From Synergistaceae bacterium (GTDB lineage: Bacteria; Synergistota; Synergistia; Synergistales; Aminobacteriaceae): DNA of 43,503 nt. The position numbers and the translations under genes are program-made. Below the pieces are notes generated by a model that saw only the letters and a list, made by a program, of their open reading frames with translations, had not been told where the DNA came from and did not search any database. Shown here in pieces: positions 34,620 to 42,688 of the stretch (positions are counted from its first letter, which is position 1; each line of letters starts with the position of its first letter). The stretch is taken from NCBI GenBank assembly GCA_031274425.1, contig JAISQE010000065.1, forward strand, positions 1 to 43,503, given 5' to 3'.

Positions 34620-35963
34620 TCAAATTTCGATATGGCGTTCCAGGTCCGCCAGGTCGGGTTTCACCGCAACGGCCTTGCCCACGGATTTTTGCGCGTTGGC
34701 GATGTCCTTCAGCCCATTGCCGGTGATCACCACCGCGATCCGCTCGTCTTTGCCCAACAGGCCGGATGACGCCGCCTTTCGGAACCCCGCGAAGGCCGCC
34801 GCTCCCGCCGGCTCTCCAAAGACCCCCGTGCCGCGGGCCAACTCGGGAATGGCGCTCAGAATCTCCTCGTCCGTCACCGCCACCATATCCCCCGAGGTGT
34901 CGCAAACCGCGCGAAGAGCCTTCGCCCAGTTGCGCGGCGACCCCACGGAAATACTGTCGGCAAGAGTCTCCGCCTTGGAAAAAACAACCTTCCTATTTGG
35001 ACGAACCGACTCGGCTCTTTGAGCTTGGGGGTCTCGGGGGGCGCAGTGAGCCCCGCAGGGGCGAACGAGCTCAGCCCCCTGAGCTTCAATCTTGAGCCTC
35101 CAAGCGTCGTAGATGGGTTTCGCTCCTTCGGCTTGAACTCCGATGATTTTGGGCAGCCTGTCGATCAAGCCCAGCTCTTTCAGGTCGCGGAAGCCCTTAT
35201 AAAGCCCGCCGATGCAGCATCCATCGCCGACGGAAATAAAAACCCGGTCTGGAACGTCCCAGTCCGACTGCTCGGCGATCTCCATCGCGCAGGTTTTCTT
35301 GCCCTCGACCAGGTAGGGATTGATCGCGCAGTTGCGGTTGTACCAGCCGTACTTGTCGATGGCCGCGGTGGCCAGGTCGAAGGCGTCCGCGTAGTCTCCC
35401 TTCACCAGCACCACCGTCGCGCCGTAGACCAAAAGCTGGGTCACTTTGGCCGCCGGGGCCTGTTCGGGGACAAAAATAAAGCTCTTCAACCCCGCGACGG
35501 CGGCGAAACCCGCCAGAGAACTGGCGGCGTTGCCCGTGGACGCGCAGGCCACGACGGGGCGTCCGGTTCCCTGGGCTTTCAGGTCCAGAGCCTTGGCGAC
35601 GCCCACGGCGCTGGCCCTGTCTTTCAGGGACCCCGTGGGATTGCGACCGTCGTCCTTGACGTAAACTTCCTTCACTCCGTAGGTTCGAGCCAGGCGACCG
35701 CTCCGATAAAAAGGCGTCCATCCCACGTTCAGGTCGGGAATGGACGCCTCTTCGACTACGGGTAAAACGGCTCTGTATCGCCACATCGATCTTTCGCGAT
35801 TCTGGTTTAAAGCGCTACAGGAAACGGAATGTTTGATAGATTGATAATCGTACAGGACGTCCAGCGTCCCATCCAACCCGCAGACGTCGCATGTATAAGG
35901 CGCGCGATCCGGCTCGAACTCCTTACCGCAAAGCACGCATTTCAAAACCGACGGTTTAGGCAT
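34620..35963 (-). CDS. thrC: threonine synthase with an in-frame repeat insertion
   Basis: Converts O-phosphohomoserine to threonine (PLP fold type II). 447 aa from ATG 35963. An N-terminal zinc-ribbon-like domain (C9xxC12 and C25xxC28) precedes the catalytic domain with PLP lysine K114 in NPTGSLKDRASAVG and the phosphate-binding SVGDG loop near residue 244. Residues about 293-323 (EAQGAELVRPCGAHCAPR onward) are an insertion I do not expect in the family, just before the conserved AETLADSISVGSPRNW; it is encoded by a repeat related to that in the fkbH-like gene. A TTG at 35975 is a less likely start. Confidence 0.9.
   Translation of the reverse strand: MPKPSVLKCVLCGKEFEPDRAPYTCDVCGLDGTLDVLYDYQSIKHSVSCSALNQNRERSMWRYRAVLPVVEEASIPDLNVGWTPFYRSGRLARTYGVKEVYVKDDGRNPTGSLKDRASAVGVAKALDLKAQGTGRPVVACASTGNAASSLAGFAAVAGLKSFIFVPEQAPAAKVTQLLVYGATVVLVKGDYADAFDLATAAIDKYGWYNRNCAINPYLVEGKKTCAMEIAEQSDWDVPDRVFISVGDGCCIGGLYKGFRDLKELGLIDRLPKIIGVQAEGAKPIYDAWRLKIEAQGAELVRPCGAHCAPRDPQAQRAESVRPNRKVVFSKAETLADSISVGSPRNWAKALRAVCDTSGDMVAVTDEEILSAIPELARGTGVFGEPAGAAAFAGFRKAASSGLLGKDERIAVVITGNGLKDIANAQKSVGKAVAVKPDLADLERHIEI
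35021..35089. repeat. dispersed GC-rich repeat inside thrC
   Basis: On the plus strand it runs from GAGCTT (35021) through GGGGGTCTCGGGGGGC, CAGTGAGCC and a C-run to GAGCTTCAA (35081-35089). The same elements in the same order and strand occur at 13827-13901 in the fkbH-like gene. thrC is read from the other strand, so the same DNA family is translated in two opposite senses without stops. Confidence 0.65.
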
Positions 35964-36003
35964 GGAAAAATTCAACTCCTCTCTTATCCTCTCTTGAGTT
36001 ATT

Positions 36004-36032
36004 AGAATACACCCCTAGGGCAAAATCTTCAA
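36004..36032 (-). promoter_or_regulatory. sigma-70-like promoter upstream of thrC
   Basis: On the minus strand: TTGAAG (36032-36027), 17-nt spacer, TATTCT (36009-36004). It would start transcription about 35 nt before the thrC ATG and serve thrC-glyA-acyltransferase. Confidence 0.5.
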
Positions 36033-36070
36033 TCTGAACAACTACCACATCTGAACCTCCACATCTGAAC
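36031..36070 (-). promoter_or_regulatory. direct repeats abutting the thrC promoter
   Basis: CCACATCTGAAC occurs at 36045-36056 and 36059-36070, with a partial third copy AATCTGAAC at 36031-36039, at 14-nt spacing. On the promoter strand they read GTTCAGATGTGG and lie directly upstream of the -35. This is where an activator would bind. Confidence 0.4.
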
Positions 36071-36125
36071 GACTTCACATCCGCGTAACTCCATATTTAC
36101 CAACCCCGCCTACGCAAACGCCGCG

Positions 36126-38609
36126 TCATCCGCTGGAGCGCAGGGAGCGTTCGAGCTCTTTGTAGACTTCGCACCTCACGCTCCAGCCCAGCTCCTCCGC
36201 GGCGCAACGCACCACGTCGTCGAGAGCGCCCGGATCGCCCATGCGGGCCCGGCCGGCGGAAGCCATTTTCTCGTAAAGCTCGGGAGTCGTCAAGATCCTC
36301 AGGGCGCAATCGGCCAGGGCCGAAGGCGTGGGCTCCGCCAGAATTTCGGCGTCCCCCAGGAGCTTTTTCTGGACGCGCTTGCCCTTTTCGTCGATGGAGA
36401 CCACGGGGATCCCCATGCCGGCGCAGAGCTGATTCGCCGTCCCTCCAAACCCCAGCAAAAGACTCGCCCCCGCCGCCGCGGTCGAAACGTCGCCCGAGTG
36501 CAGGCGAATCCTTATGCCGCCTTTCGTCAAGCCCTCATTTTTCCCATCGAGTTCCCAATCGAGTTCTCCATCGAATTCCGCGTCGAGTTCTCCATCGAGC
36601 CGCCAGCCCTCGCAGGCATCCACCAGGCGGGACAAGGAGAGCGTGGGAGCCAAGACCATGACGTAATCGCAAGCCATCGAGGCCCGAAGGCGCTCCGCCG
36701 CGCTCAAAAGCAGCTTCACGTCGTCGTAGGCTCGCGCCCGGCTTCCGGGCAGGAGAAGAACTTTGGGTCTCGCGGGAAAAAAAGGCTTCGAGGAAAAAGA
36801 GGCATTCGAGGGAACCACGTCCCCTAGGAGGTCCATGATAGGGCTGCCCGCGTACAGCGCGTCGGCCCCCGAGGCGGTCAACTGATCGGCGGAGCCCTGA
36901 TCCCGCGTCCAGGTTCGGCGGCAGTGACGGCGGATGAGGAAGCGCTCGAGCCTCCAGTGCCCGCTCAGGTAAACCGTCTTGGCGGTGGCGACGAAGAGCG
37001 GCGCGACGCCCTGTCCCCAGAGCGTGTGCAGCAGCAGGTAGACGTCCCCCACGCACAAAGGGGTGCGCACCCTGCGCGCGATGCGGCGCCAGGCCCTTTG
37101 TTGGGCGCGGATGTGCCCCAGAAGCCCCGCTCGGATGTCTCCCCAGAGGTCGCGCAAACGGTACTTCAGCACGCCGCCGGAGGGCGTGACGGAGGGCGCG
37201 GAGACCACGGGGAAACCCTGACTCCCGTAGGGCTCGCCCCTCCCCACCAAAGGAAAGGCCAACACCTCGGCCTCGGGAAAGGCGTCGCGCAATTTTTTCG
37301 CCAGGAGCACCCCGATGGCGTCTTCCCCGTATCCGTTGGAGGCCACGACGATATGCGGGCGCAGGTATTCGACCAGGACCCGAACGAAACGCTCGGGCTC
37401 CTCCAGCACGGTGGCGACGCGCGGCACCAGCAAAGGGGGCGATTCCCCGCACCCCGTCTCCTGCCATGAGGGAGGCAGGTTGTAGATGTCCTTTTCGGTG
37501 CAGACCAAAAATTCCGCTTCGCAGGCGGCTCGCTGAGCGTAAAGCGTTTTCATGTCCTCCTCGGAGTAAGCGTGGTGATCGCGAAAATGCCGCTGCCCCA
37601 CTACGCAAGCGCCCTCCCGTTCCAGAGAGCGGATGAAGCTGCCTGGGTTTCCGATGGCGGAAAACGCCATCAATTTGCGGCCCTGGACGCTCCCCTCGAA
37701 GGGGCGGAAGTCGCGGGAACGGGCGCAGAACACCCAGTCGACGACCTTGAGACGGGCGTCGAAAATGCGGTCTTCGGGAACGAACCGCGCCAGCTTCCGC
37801 CGGAGCGCGGAGAGCGTGGGCCCGTCGACCTGCTCCACTTTCGTGACGACGACGATATGGGCGCGCCTCAACGCGGAGGGCGATTCGCGCAAAATACCGG
37901 CGGGGATCGGGCGGCCGCTGCCGAAAGCGCATGCCGCGTCGATCAAGACGATATCCACGTCGCGCGCCACTCGGCGATGCTGAAAGGCGTCGTCCGCCAC
38001 GGCCAGCCGGATTCCCCTGGATTTCAGTTCTTCGAGCCCCTTCACGCGGTCGCGGGAGACCGCGACGGGAACGTCGGGCAACCGCGCGGAGAGCAACAGG
38101 GGTTCGTCCCCGACGAAACGGCGGTCGGCCTCCACTCCCTCGATCCTGCCCCTTTCGATGACCCTCGCGTCGGGGTTGTCGCCGTCGCCGCCGTAGCCGC
38201 GGCTGACGATCCCCACCGAGACGCCGCGAGCCCGTAGGGCGCGGCAAAGCATCTCCACGAACGGAGTTTTATTGGTGCCGCCGTAGGTGAGATTCCCCAC
38301 GCTGACCACCGGTATCGGCGGCTCCACGGCCCGTTTTGCTCCGCACCTCAAGCCGTGCCGGTAGGAAAAATCCATCATCTCGATCCAAAGGCTCACGATC
38401 CAAGAAGCGGGAATGAGGAACGCCCACAAAAAAGAACATCCCCCGAGCGAAAACCTCCCTTTTGAAGGATTTTCGCTTGAAGACTTCTCGTTTGAAGACT
38501 TCTCATTCGAAGGCTTCTCATTCGAAAATTTTTCTCCGCGGGCGAAGCGCATGTAACTCTGGACGACGCGTTCCCCGCATCGGCGCAACAACGTTCCCCT
38601 ACTCCCCAT
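36126..38609 (-). CDS. LpxK :: LpxB-like fusion protein
   Basis: 827 aa joining two lipid A functions. Residues about 50-405 are LpxK (tetraacyldisaccharide 4'-kinase): membrane helix, then VVSVGNLTYGGTNKTPFVEM, the P-loop with Asn where most LpxK have Gly, and DDAFQHRRVARDVDIVLID. Residues about 405-827 are a GT19-like region related to lipid-A-disaccharide synthase (VVASNGYGEDAIGVLLAKKL; LLLPGSRARAYDD; LLLGFGGTANQLCAGMGIPV), of the LpxB-related kind. Two in-frame microsatellites occur: SNEK units near residues 29-50 and LDGE units near 665-690. The ATG overlaps the msbA stop by 11 nt. The kinase assignment is firm; disaccharide synthase activity of the second half is inferred. Confidence 0.87.
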   Translation of the reverse strand: MGSRGTLLRRCGERVVQSYMRFARGEKFSNEKPSNEKSSNEKSSSENPSKGRFSLGGCSFLWAFLIPASWIVSLWIEMMDFSYRHGLRCGAKRAVEPPIPVVSVGNLTYGGTNKTPFVEMLCRALRARGVSVGIVSRGYGGDGDNPDARVIERGRIEGVEADRRFVGDEPLLLSARLPDVPVAVSRDRVKGLEELKSRGIRLAVADDAFQHRRVARDVDIVLIDAACAFGSGRPIPAGILRESPSALRRAHIVVVTKVEQVDGPTLSALRRKLARFVPEDRIFDARLKVVDWVFCARSRDFRPFEGSVQGRKLMAFSAIGNPGSFIRSLEREGACVVGQRHFRDHHAYSEEDMKTLYAQRAACEAEFLVCTEKDIYNLPPSWQETGCGESPPLLVPRVATVLEEPERFVRVLVEYLRPHIVVASNGYGEDAIGVLLAKKLRDAFPEAEVLAFPLVGRGEPYGSQGFPVVSAPSVTPSGGVLKYRLRDLWGDIRAGLLGHIRAQQRAWRRIARRVRTPLCVGDVYLLLHTLWGQGVAPLFVATAKTVYLSGHWRLERFLIRRHCRRTWTRDQGSADQLTASGADALYAGSPIMDLLGDVVPSNASFSSKPFFPARPKVLLLPGSRARAYDDVKLLLSAAERLRASMACDYVMVLAPTLSLSRLVDACEGWRLDGELDAEFDGELDWELDGKNEGLTKGGIRIRLHSGDVSTAAAGASLLLGFGGTANQLCAGMGIPVVSIDEKGKRVQKKLLGDAEILAEPTPSALADCALRILTTPELYEKMASAGRARMGDPGALDDVVRCAAEELGWSVRCEVYKELERSLRSSG
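36541..36602 (-). repeat. 12-bp in-frame tandem repeat in the LpxB-like half
   Basis: About five 12-bp units of the form CTCGATGGAGAA on the coding strand give an acidic (L/F)DxE chain (DGELDAEFDGELDWELDG). The stretch lies in a linker before a conserved glycosyltransferase segment. Confidence 0.8.
38458..38535 (-). repeat. 15-bp in-frame tandem repeat in the LpxK N-terminus
   Basis: About five 15-bp units on the coding strand (type TCGAATGAGAAGCCT) encode SNEKP/SNEKS units at residues about 29-50, before the first membrane helix. Confidence 0.8.
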
Positions 38610-40449
38610 CGGGCCGCCTCCCGCGGGCTTCGAACTGCAGGCTGTGAAGGCGGGCGTAGAGCCCTCCCTCGCGCAGCAGCGACTCGTGGGACCCCTGCTG
38701 CACGATTTCCCCGGCCGAGAGCACCAGAATGCGGTCGGCGTTCCGCACCGTCGACAGGCGGTGCGCGATGACGAAGGACGTCCGTCCGGCCATAGCGCGG
38801 TTCATGGCCTCCTGAACCTGGCGCTCCACCTCCAGATCCAGGGAGGAGGTGGCCTCGTCGAGAATCAAAATACGGGGATCGCGCACGACGGCGCGGGCGA
38901 TGGCTATTCTCTGACGCTGCCCGCCCGACAAGGTCACGCCCCGCTCGCCGACCTCCGTCTCGTAGGCGTCGGGGAGGCTCATGATGAAGTCGTCGATGCC
39001 CGCGATCCTCGCCGCGTCCCGTATGACCCGCATGGACGACTGGAAGGGCAGCCCGTAGGCGATGTTGAAGGCCATGGTGCCCTTCATGAGCACGGACTCC
39101 TGGGGAACGATGCCGATCTGTCTGCGAAGCATGGGGAGGGAGAGGTCCGCCACGTCTTGGCCGTCGATCAGGACACGGCCCGACGAGGGTTCGTAAAAGC
39201 GGGGGATCAGGTCGACCAGCGTCGATTTCCCCGACCCCGTGGGCCCGACGACGGCGATCTTCTCGCCGCTCCGAACCGTTATATCGACGCGCTTCAGGAT
39301 CTCCTGTCCCGGAACGTAAGAAAAACACACGTTTTCGAACGCGACATGCCCCTCGATGCGCCCAGGGTCCCGATAGACGCCCTTCGCCGCCTCGGTGGGA
39401 ACGTCCAGGACGGAAAATATGCGCTCGGACGCCGCGAGTCCCGTCTGGAGGGAGTTCATGCCGTTCATAAAAACGCGGATCGGCTGCACCATGAAGGCGA
39501 TGTAGCCGATAAAGGCCACGAGTTCCCCCGGCGTCAATTGGTCGTTCAACACGTCGCGCCCGCCGAACCAGAACACCACCGCCAAGGCGACGATCAGAAA
39601 AACCTCGATGACCCCGGCCAGAATTGCCTGAATACGCACGGCGCGGAGCAGCGCGTCGAAGTTTTCCAGGTTGCCCTCACGGAAACGCGCGAGTTCCAGC
39701 TCCTCCGTGGCGAAGGCGCGCACCACGCGGATGGCCGAAAATGCCTCCTGCACGATGGCGGTCAGGTTCGCCAGCCTTTCCTGTACCCGGTGCCCCGCCC
39801 CGCGGAGGCTCCTGCCCGCGAAGGTCAAAAGCCACGCGACGGCGGGCAGCACCGTGACGGTGATCAGCGTCAGCCGCCAGTTGATGTAGAAGATGAAGCC
39901 CAACATCCCGAAAAACGTCACTCCGTTGACGATGAGGTTGACGAACGTGCTGGTGACAAGGTTCTGCAACGTGGCCACGTCGCCGGTGATGCGGCTCATC
40001 AGCTCCCCCACCCGAGAGGCGTGGACGACCCGCAGGGACATGCGCTGCATATGGTCGTAAAGAGCGACGCGGATGTCCATCACCACACGCTGCCCCACCC
40101 AGTTCATGAGGTACTGCTGCCCGAAAAGCGCCGCCCCCTTCAGGGTGAAAATCACGACGACCCCGACGCACAGCAGGTTCAGCACGGTCATGTTTTTGGA
40201 GATCAGAACGTCGTCCACCACGCTCTTGAAAAGCCAGGGAGGCAAAACGTTCAGCGCGGAACCCGCGATCATAAAAAAAATCGCCGCGATAAAGGTCCTC
40301 GCGTACGGCGCGGTATAACCGCCCAGCCGGGCAAAGACGTTGAAGCCAGGGGCGGCGGAGTCTACCCCAAACGACTCGCTCCGTTCGTCGGTTCGCCGCT
40401 TATCGTCGGCTTCCCCGAGACCCCCTGCCGTGTTTGATTGCCGCTTCAT
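38599..40449 (-). CDS. msbA: MsbA-type lipid A export ABC transporter
   Basis: Flips lipid A-core across the inner membrane. 616 aa half-transporter: hydrophilic N-terminus of about 35 residues, six-helix exporter domain (about 36-340), then the nucleotide-binding domain with Walker A GPTGSGKSTLVDLIPRFYEP, signature TLSGGQRQRIAIARA, Walker B ILILDEATSSLD and the switch His in VIAHRLST. General multidrug exporters look alike; the coupled LpxK::LpxB-like gene makes the lipid A role likely. The upstream gene ends 15 nt before the start, and the Shine-Dalgarno site is weak. Confidence 0.9.
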   Translation of the reverse strand: MKRQSNTAGGLGEADDKRRTDERSESFGVDSAAPGFNVFARLGGYTAPYARTFIAAIFFMIAGSALNVLPPWLFKSVVDDVLISKNMTVLNLLCVGVVVIFTLKGAALFGQQYLMNWVGQRVVMDIRVALYDHMQRMSLRVVHASRVGELMSRITGDVATLQNLVTSTFVNLIVNGVTFFGMLGFIFYINWRLTLITVTVLPAVAWLLTFAGRSLRGAGHRVQERLANLTAIVQEAFSAIRVVRAFATEELELARFREGNLENFDALLRAVRIQAILAGVIEVFLIVALAVVFWFGGRDVLNDQLTPGELVAFIGYIAFMVQPIRVFMNGMNSLQTGLAASERIFSVLDVPTEAAKGVYRDPGRIEGHVAFENVCFSYVPGQEILKRVDITVRSGEKIAVVGPTGSGKSTLVDLIPRFYEPSSGRVLIDGQDVADLSLPMLRRQIGIVPQESVLMKGTMAFNIAYGLPFQSSMRVIRDAARIAGIDDFIMSLPDAYETEVGERGVTLSGGQRQRIAIARAVVRDPRILILDEATSSLDLEVERQVQEAMNRAMAGRTSFVIAHRLSTVRNADRILVLSAGEIVQQGSHESLLREGGLYARLHSLQFEARGRRPDGE

Positions 40450-40464
40450 TCTCGCTTCATCGTT

Positions 40465-42279
40465 TCAACTCGGGGGTTGGCGGAGCTTCGCTCCGACTCC
40501 GTAGCTGATGGGCCGTTCCCTTTTTTCGGAGGGAGAGTTGAAGATCTTGTTTCCGACCATCATCTGGGCGGAACCGCCCCCATCCAGGTTCAACGCGTAG
40601 GCCACGCCCTTCATCTTGAGAATGGCCGCCACCTCTTGCAGGGTGAAACCGGCGCTGTGCATCCCGTCGCGGCCGTCCCCCACGAAAAAGGCCCAGTGTC
40701 CTTTGTCCGTCAGTCCGATAACGGAACGCGGGTGGCGCAGGTTGAGGGTCGAGGCGCTGAAGCCCTCGGGCTCGATCTTGATCTCCCCGTTGCTGATGAG
40801 GAAGGGGCCGGCCTGAACCACGTCGTCCATGCCGTCCCAGCTCGAATCGCCGCCGTTGAACGCGCTGTCGATCCGCACCTCATCGCCCGTCCTCAGGCGT
40901 TCCGCCAGAATCTCCGCGTTGACGCCGTAACCGGCCACGACGGAGCGCCCAGGCCCCAGGGGCGTCCCTCCGGTCGAATTCACGGAAACGCAGACGCCGC
41001 TTTCCACGACGGCCTCGGTGACCTGCTCGTGGGCCGGGGTCGGCTTGCCGTAGTACTCGTTGTAAAGCACGACGACGTTCCCCTTGATGTAGTAGTTCAA
41101 AGAATTGATGGCCAACAGGTTCTCGCCCAAGCGCACATGGCCGCTCCAGGAAACCTCGCCGAAGGCCGCGCGGTTGTCTTTGTTCCAACCCAGGCTGGTG
41201 CGCCCCTGATAAGGCTTGTTGACGAGAGTCCCATCGATCTTGAGAGTGCCGATAGGCGCGCCTCTATTGCGTCCGGTGAGGGCGAAGAATCCAGCGTTGA
41301 TGGCCGCCTTGACGCCGCTCCCCCGCACCATGGCCGACAGAGGGGCCAGCGTCGTGATGCCCGTCGGCGCGATGATGGGCTCCATGACGTAATGAGATGG
41401 ATCCAAGGTCAACAAAGCCCAATAAAGCGGCTGATTTTCCAGATTCGCGTTTCTTATGGACGATAAGACCCGGCTCGCTTTTCCCCGCTCCCGAGCCAGG
41501 GCGGCGAGGCGGCGCACCCGGCCGTAGTCCTCCAAAAGCTCGCTGCCGAGCCTCCACTCGTAGTTGGGGTTGCTCGGCTCCATCTTGAAGCCCTGGGAGG
41601 CGAAAAACCTCTGCAGTTCGTCGACCTCCCCTTTTTCGTCGAACCCGTCCACGTAGACCCTCCACTTGGGGACGGCGCTGAACGCCCCCTCCCGATAGAT
41701 CGCCAGCTCCATTCCGGGCGCGGGGGCGAAACTGGCCTCCAGTTCCAGGTGTTGGCTGGCCTGTCTTACGTTGGAAAGCAGAAATTGGGCTTCGTCTGGA
41801 GCGATCTTGTGGCCGGGGCCGAACTCCGGGGCCGAGCTTCTGAAAAGGGGGGGATTCATGCGGGTCGCGACGACCAAACAGCCCTTCTCGAACGCGGACA
41901 GCGATCCGACGTCTTTGAAGGGAAGGTCCAGGTCCGACAAGATCCGGGCCTCCGCGGCAAGCCCCAGCGATTGAACCATCCATCGCAGAACGTCCAGGCG
42001 CGTCGCCGAGGATGCAAGGTCCGCGACCGCGTCCGGCACGATGCCGCTTTTGAGGATCGAGGCGGCGTTCTCCCGAGCGTTGTTCTTCGTCTCAAACCCG
42101 CGCGCCGCCAGCAGTTGCGATAAAAAAGCGTCTTTGCGCACGACGGCGGGCGCGGCCCCGGCGTTGGTCGCAAAAAACGACAAAAAGAAAAGCAACGCCC
42201 AAAACGCGGACGCCGATAAAATATTCGATGAAATGTTTCTTTTACGCGCCGGTCGGACGCCGGATAAAGCAAATTTCAT
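40465..42279 (-). CDS. exported phosphodiester glycosidase (NAGPA) domain protein with SLH-like region
   Basis: 604 aa from ATG 42279 (AGGAG 9 nt upstream). Signal peptide (FWALLFFLSFFATNAGA), an S-layer-homology-like region (about 45-150; LPFKDVGSLSAFEKGCLVVA), a segment resembling a SPOR-type domain (about 200-245; WRVYVDGFDEKGEVDELQRF), and a C-terminal NAGPA domain (about 310-600) with GVKAAINAGFF, VGDGRDGMHSAGFTLQE and ALNLDGGGSAQM. NAGPA domains cleave sugar phosphodiesters; the SLH and SPOR parts suggest binding to cell-wall glycans. First gene before msbA and lpxK::lpxB, so it may act on envelope glycans. The substrate is unknown. Confidence 0.82.
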   Translation of the reverse strand: MKFALSGVRPARKRNISSNILSASAFWALLFFLSFFATNAGAAPAVVRKDAFLSQLLAARGFETKNNARENAASILKSGIVPDAVADLASSATRLDVLRWMVQSLGLAAEARILSDLDLPFKDVGSLSAFEKGCLVVATRMNPPLFRSSAPEFGPGHKIAPDEAQFLLSNVRQASQHLELEASFAPAPGMELAIYREGAFSAVPKWRVYVDGFDEKGEVDELQRFFASQGFKMEPSNPNYEWRLGSELLEDYGRVRRLAALARERGKASRVLSSIRNANLENQPLYWALLTLDPSHYVMEPIIAPTGITTLAPLSAMVRGSGVKAAINAGFFALTGRNRGAPIGTLKIDGTLVNKPYQGRTSLGWNKDNRAAFGEVSWSGHVRLGENLLAINSLNYYIKGNVVVLYNEYYGKPTPAHEQVTEAVVESGVCVSVNSTGGTPLGPGRSVVAGYGVNAEILAERLRTGDEVRIDSAFNGGDSSWDGMDDVVQAGPFLISNGEIKIEPEGFSASTLNLRHPRSVIGLTDKGHWAFFVGDGRDGMHSAGFTLQEVAAILKMKGVAYALNLDGGGSAQMMVGNKIFNSPSEKRERPISYGVGAKLRQPPS

Positions 42280-42306
42280 GGATCTCGTCTCCTTCAAACA
42301 AAGCAT

Positions 42307-42688
42307 AAAACAAGTTTTTTTGTGAACGTTTCTCTCGCTGCTGTGGGTACATGGTTGGGGTGAGGCTTGAACGGATACGGCTTCAATACGATAGGCAAAC
42401 CAGTTAGCGGCGTCTATTCGGCGGAAACGGCGGGCTACTCGTCCGCCATCGCGGATAATTCTTCCATAACCATATTATCTACCTCCCAACGCCATTGTAC
42501 TGAAAAATGACGCAAACATCAACACATCTTTTGCGAATCCAGCCGAGACAACGGCCCCAACAGCGGCTATCCGATCAATGATGGGTCAGGGCAAACACCG
42601 TCGCGAAAAGCGCGCTGGAGCCGCGTTTTTAGGAGGGCAAGCCCGTGTTAAAATACGCTTATAGGGCATACCGAAAGGCGATGAGGCA
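42307..42688. other. gene-free gap with one tiny ORF
   Basis: 382 bp between the divergent glycosidase and Rpn-type genes. On the minus strand a 12-codon frame (42473-42435, MVMEELSAMADE) has a strong GGGAGGT 7 nt upstream of its ATG; it may be a leader peptide or the stump of a lost gene. A hairpin with T-tract lies at 42606-42630. Nothing else is recognisable. Confidence 0.35.
42606..42630. terminator. bidirectional terminator-like hairpin
   Basis: AAAAGCGCG pairs with CGCGTTTTT over 9 bp (one wobble) around a 7-nt loop; T-runs end both strands. No intact gene lies directly upstream on the plus strand, so it may mark the end of a deleted one. Confidence 0.5.

Noticed and set aside
38644-40437. 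597-codon plus-strand open frame
   Set aside because: Antisense shadow of msbA; rich in Arg, His, Gly and Asp with no domain pattern.
40449-40464. Four-codon minicistron (ATG AAG CGA GAA TGA) between the glycosidase gene and msbA
   Set aside because: It most likely reflects chance overlap of two ATGAAGCG words; no evidence of a leader function.
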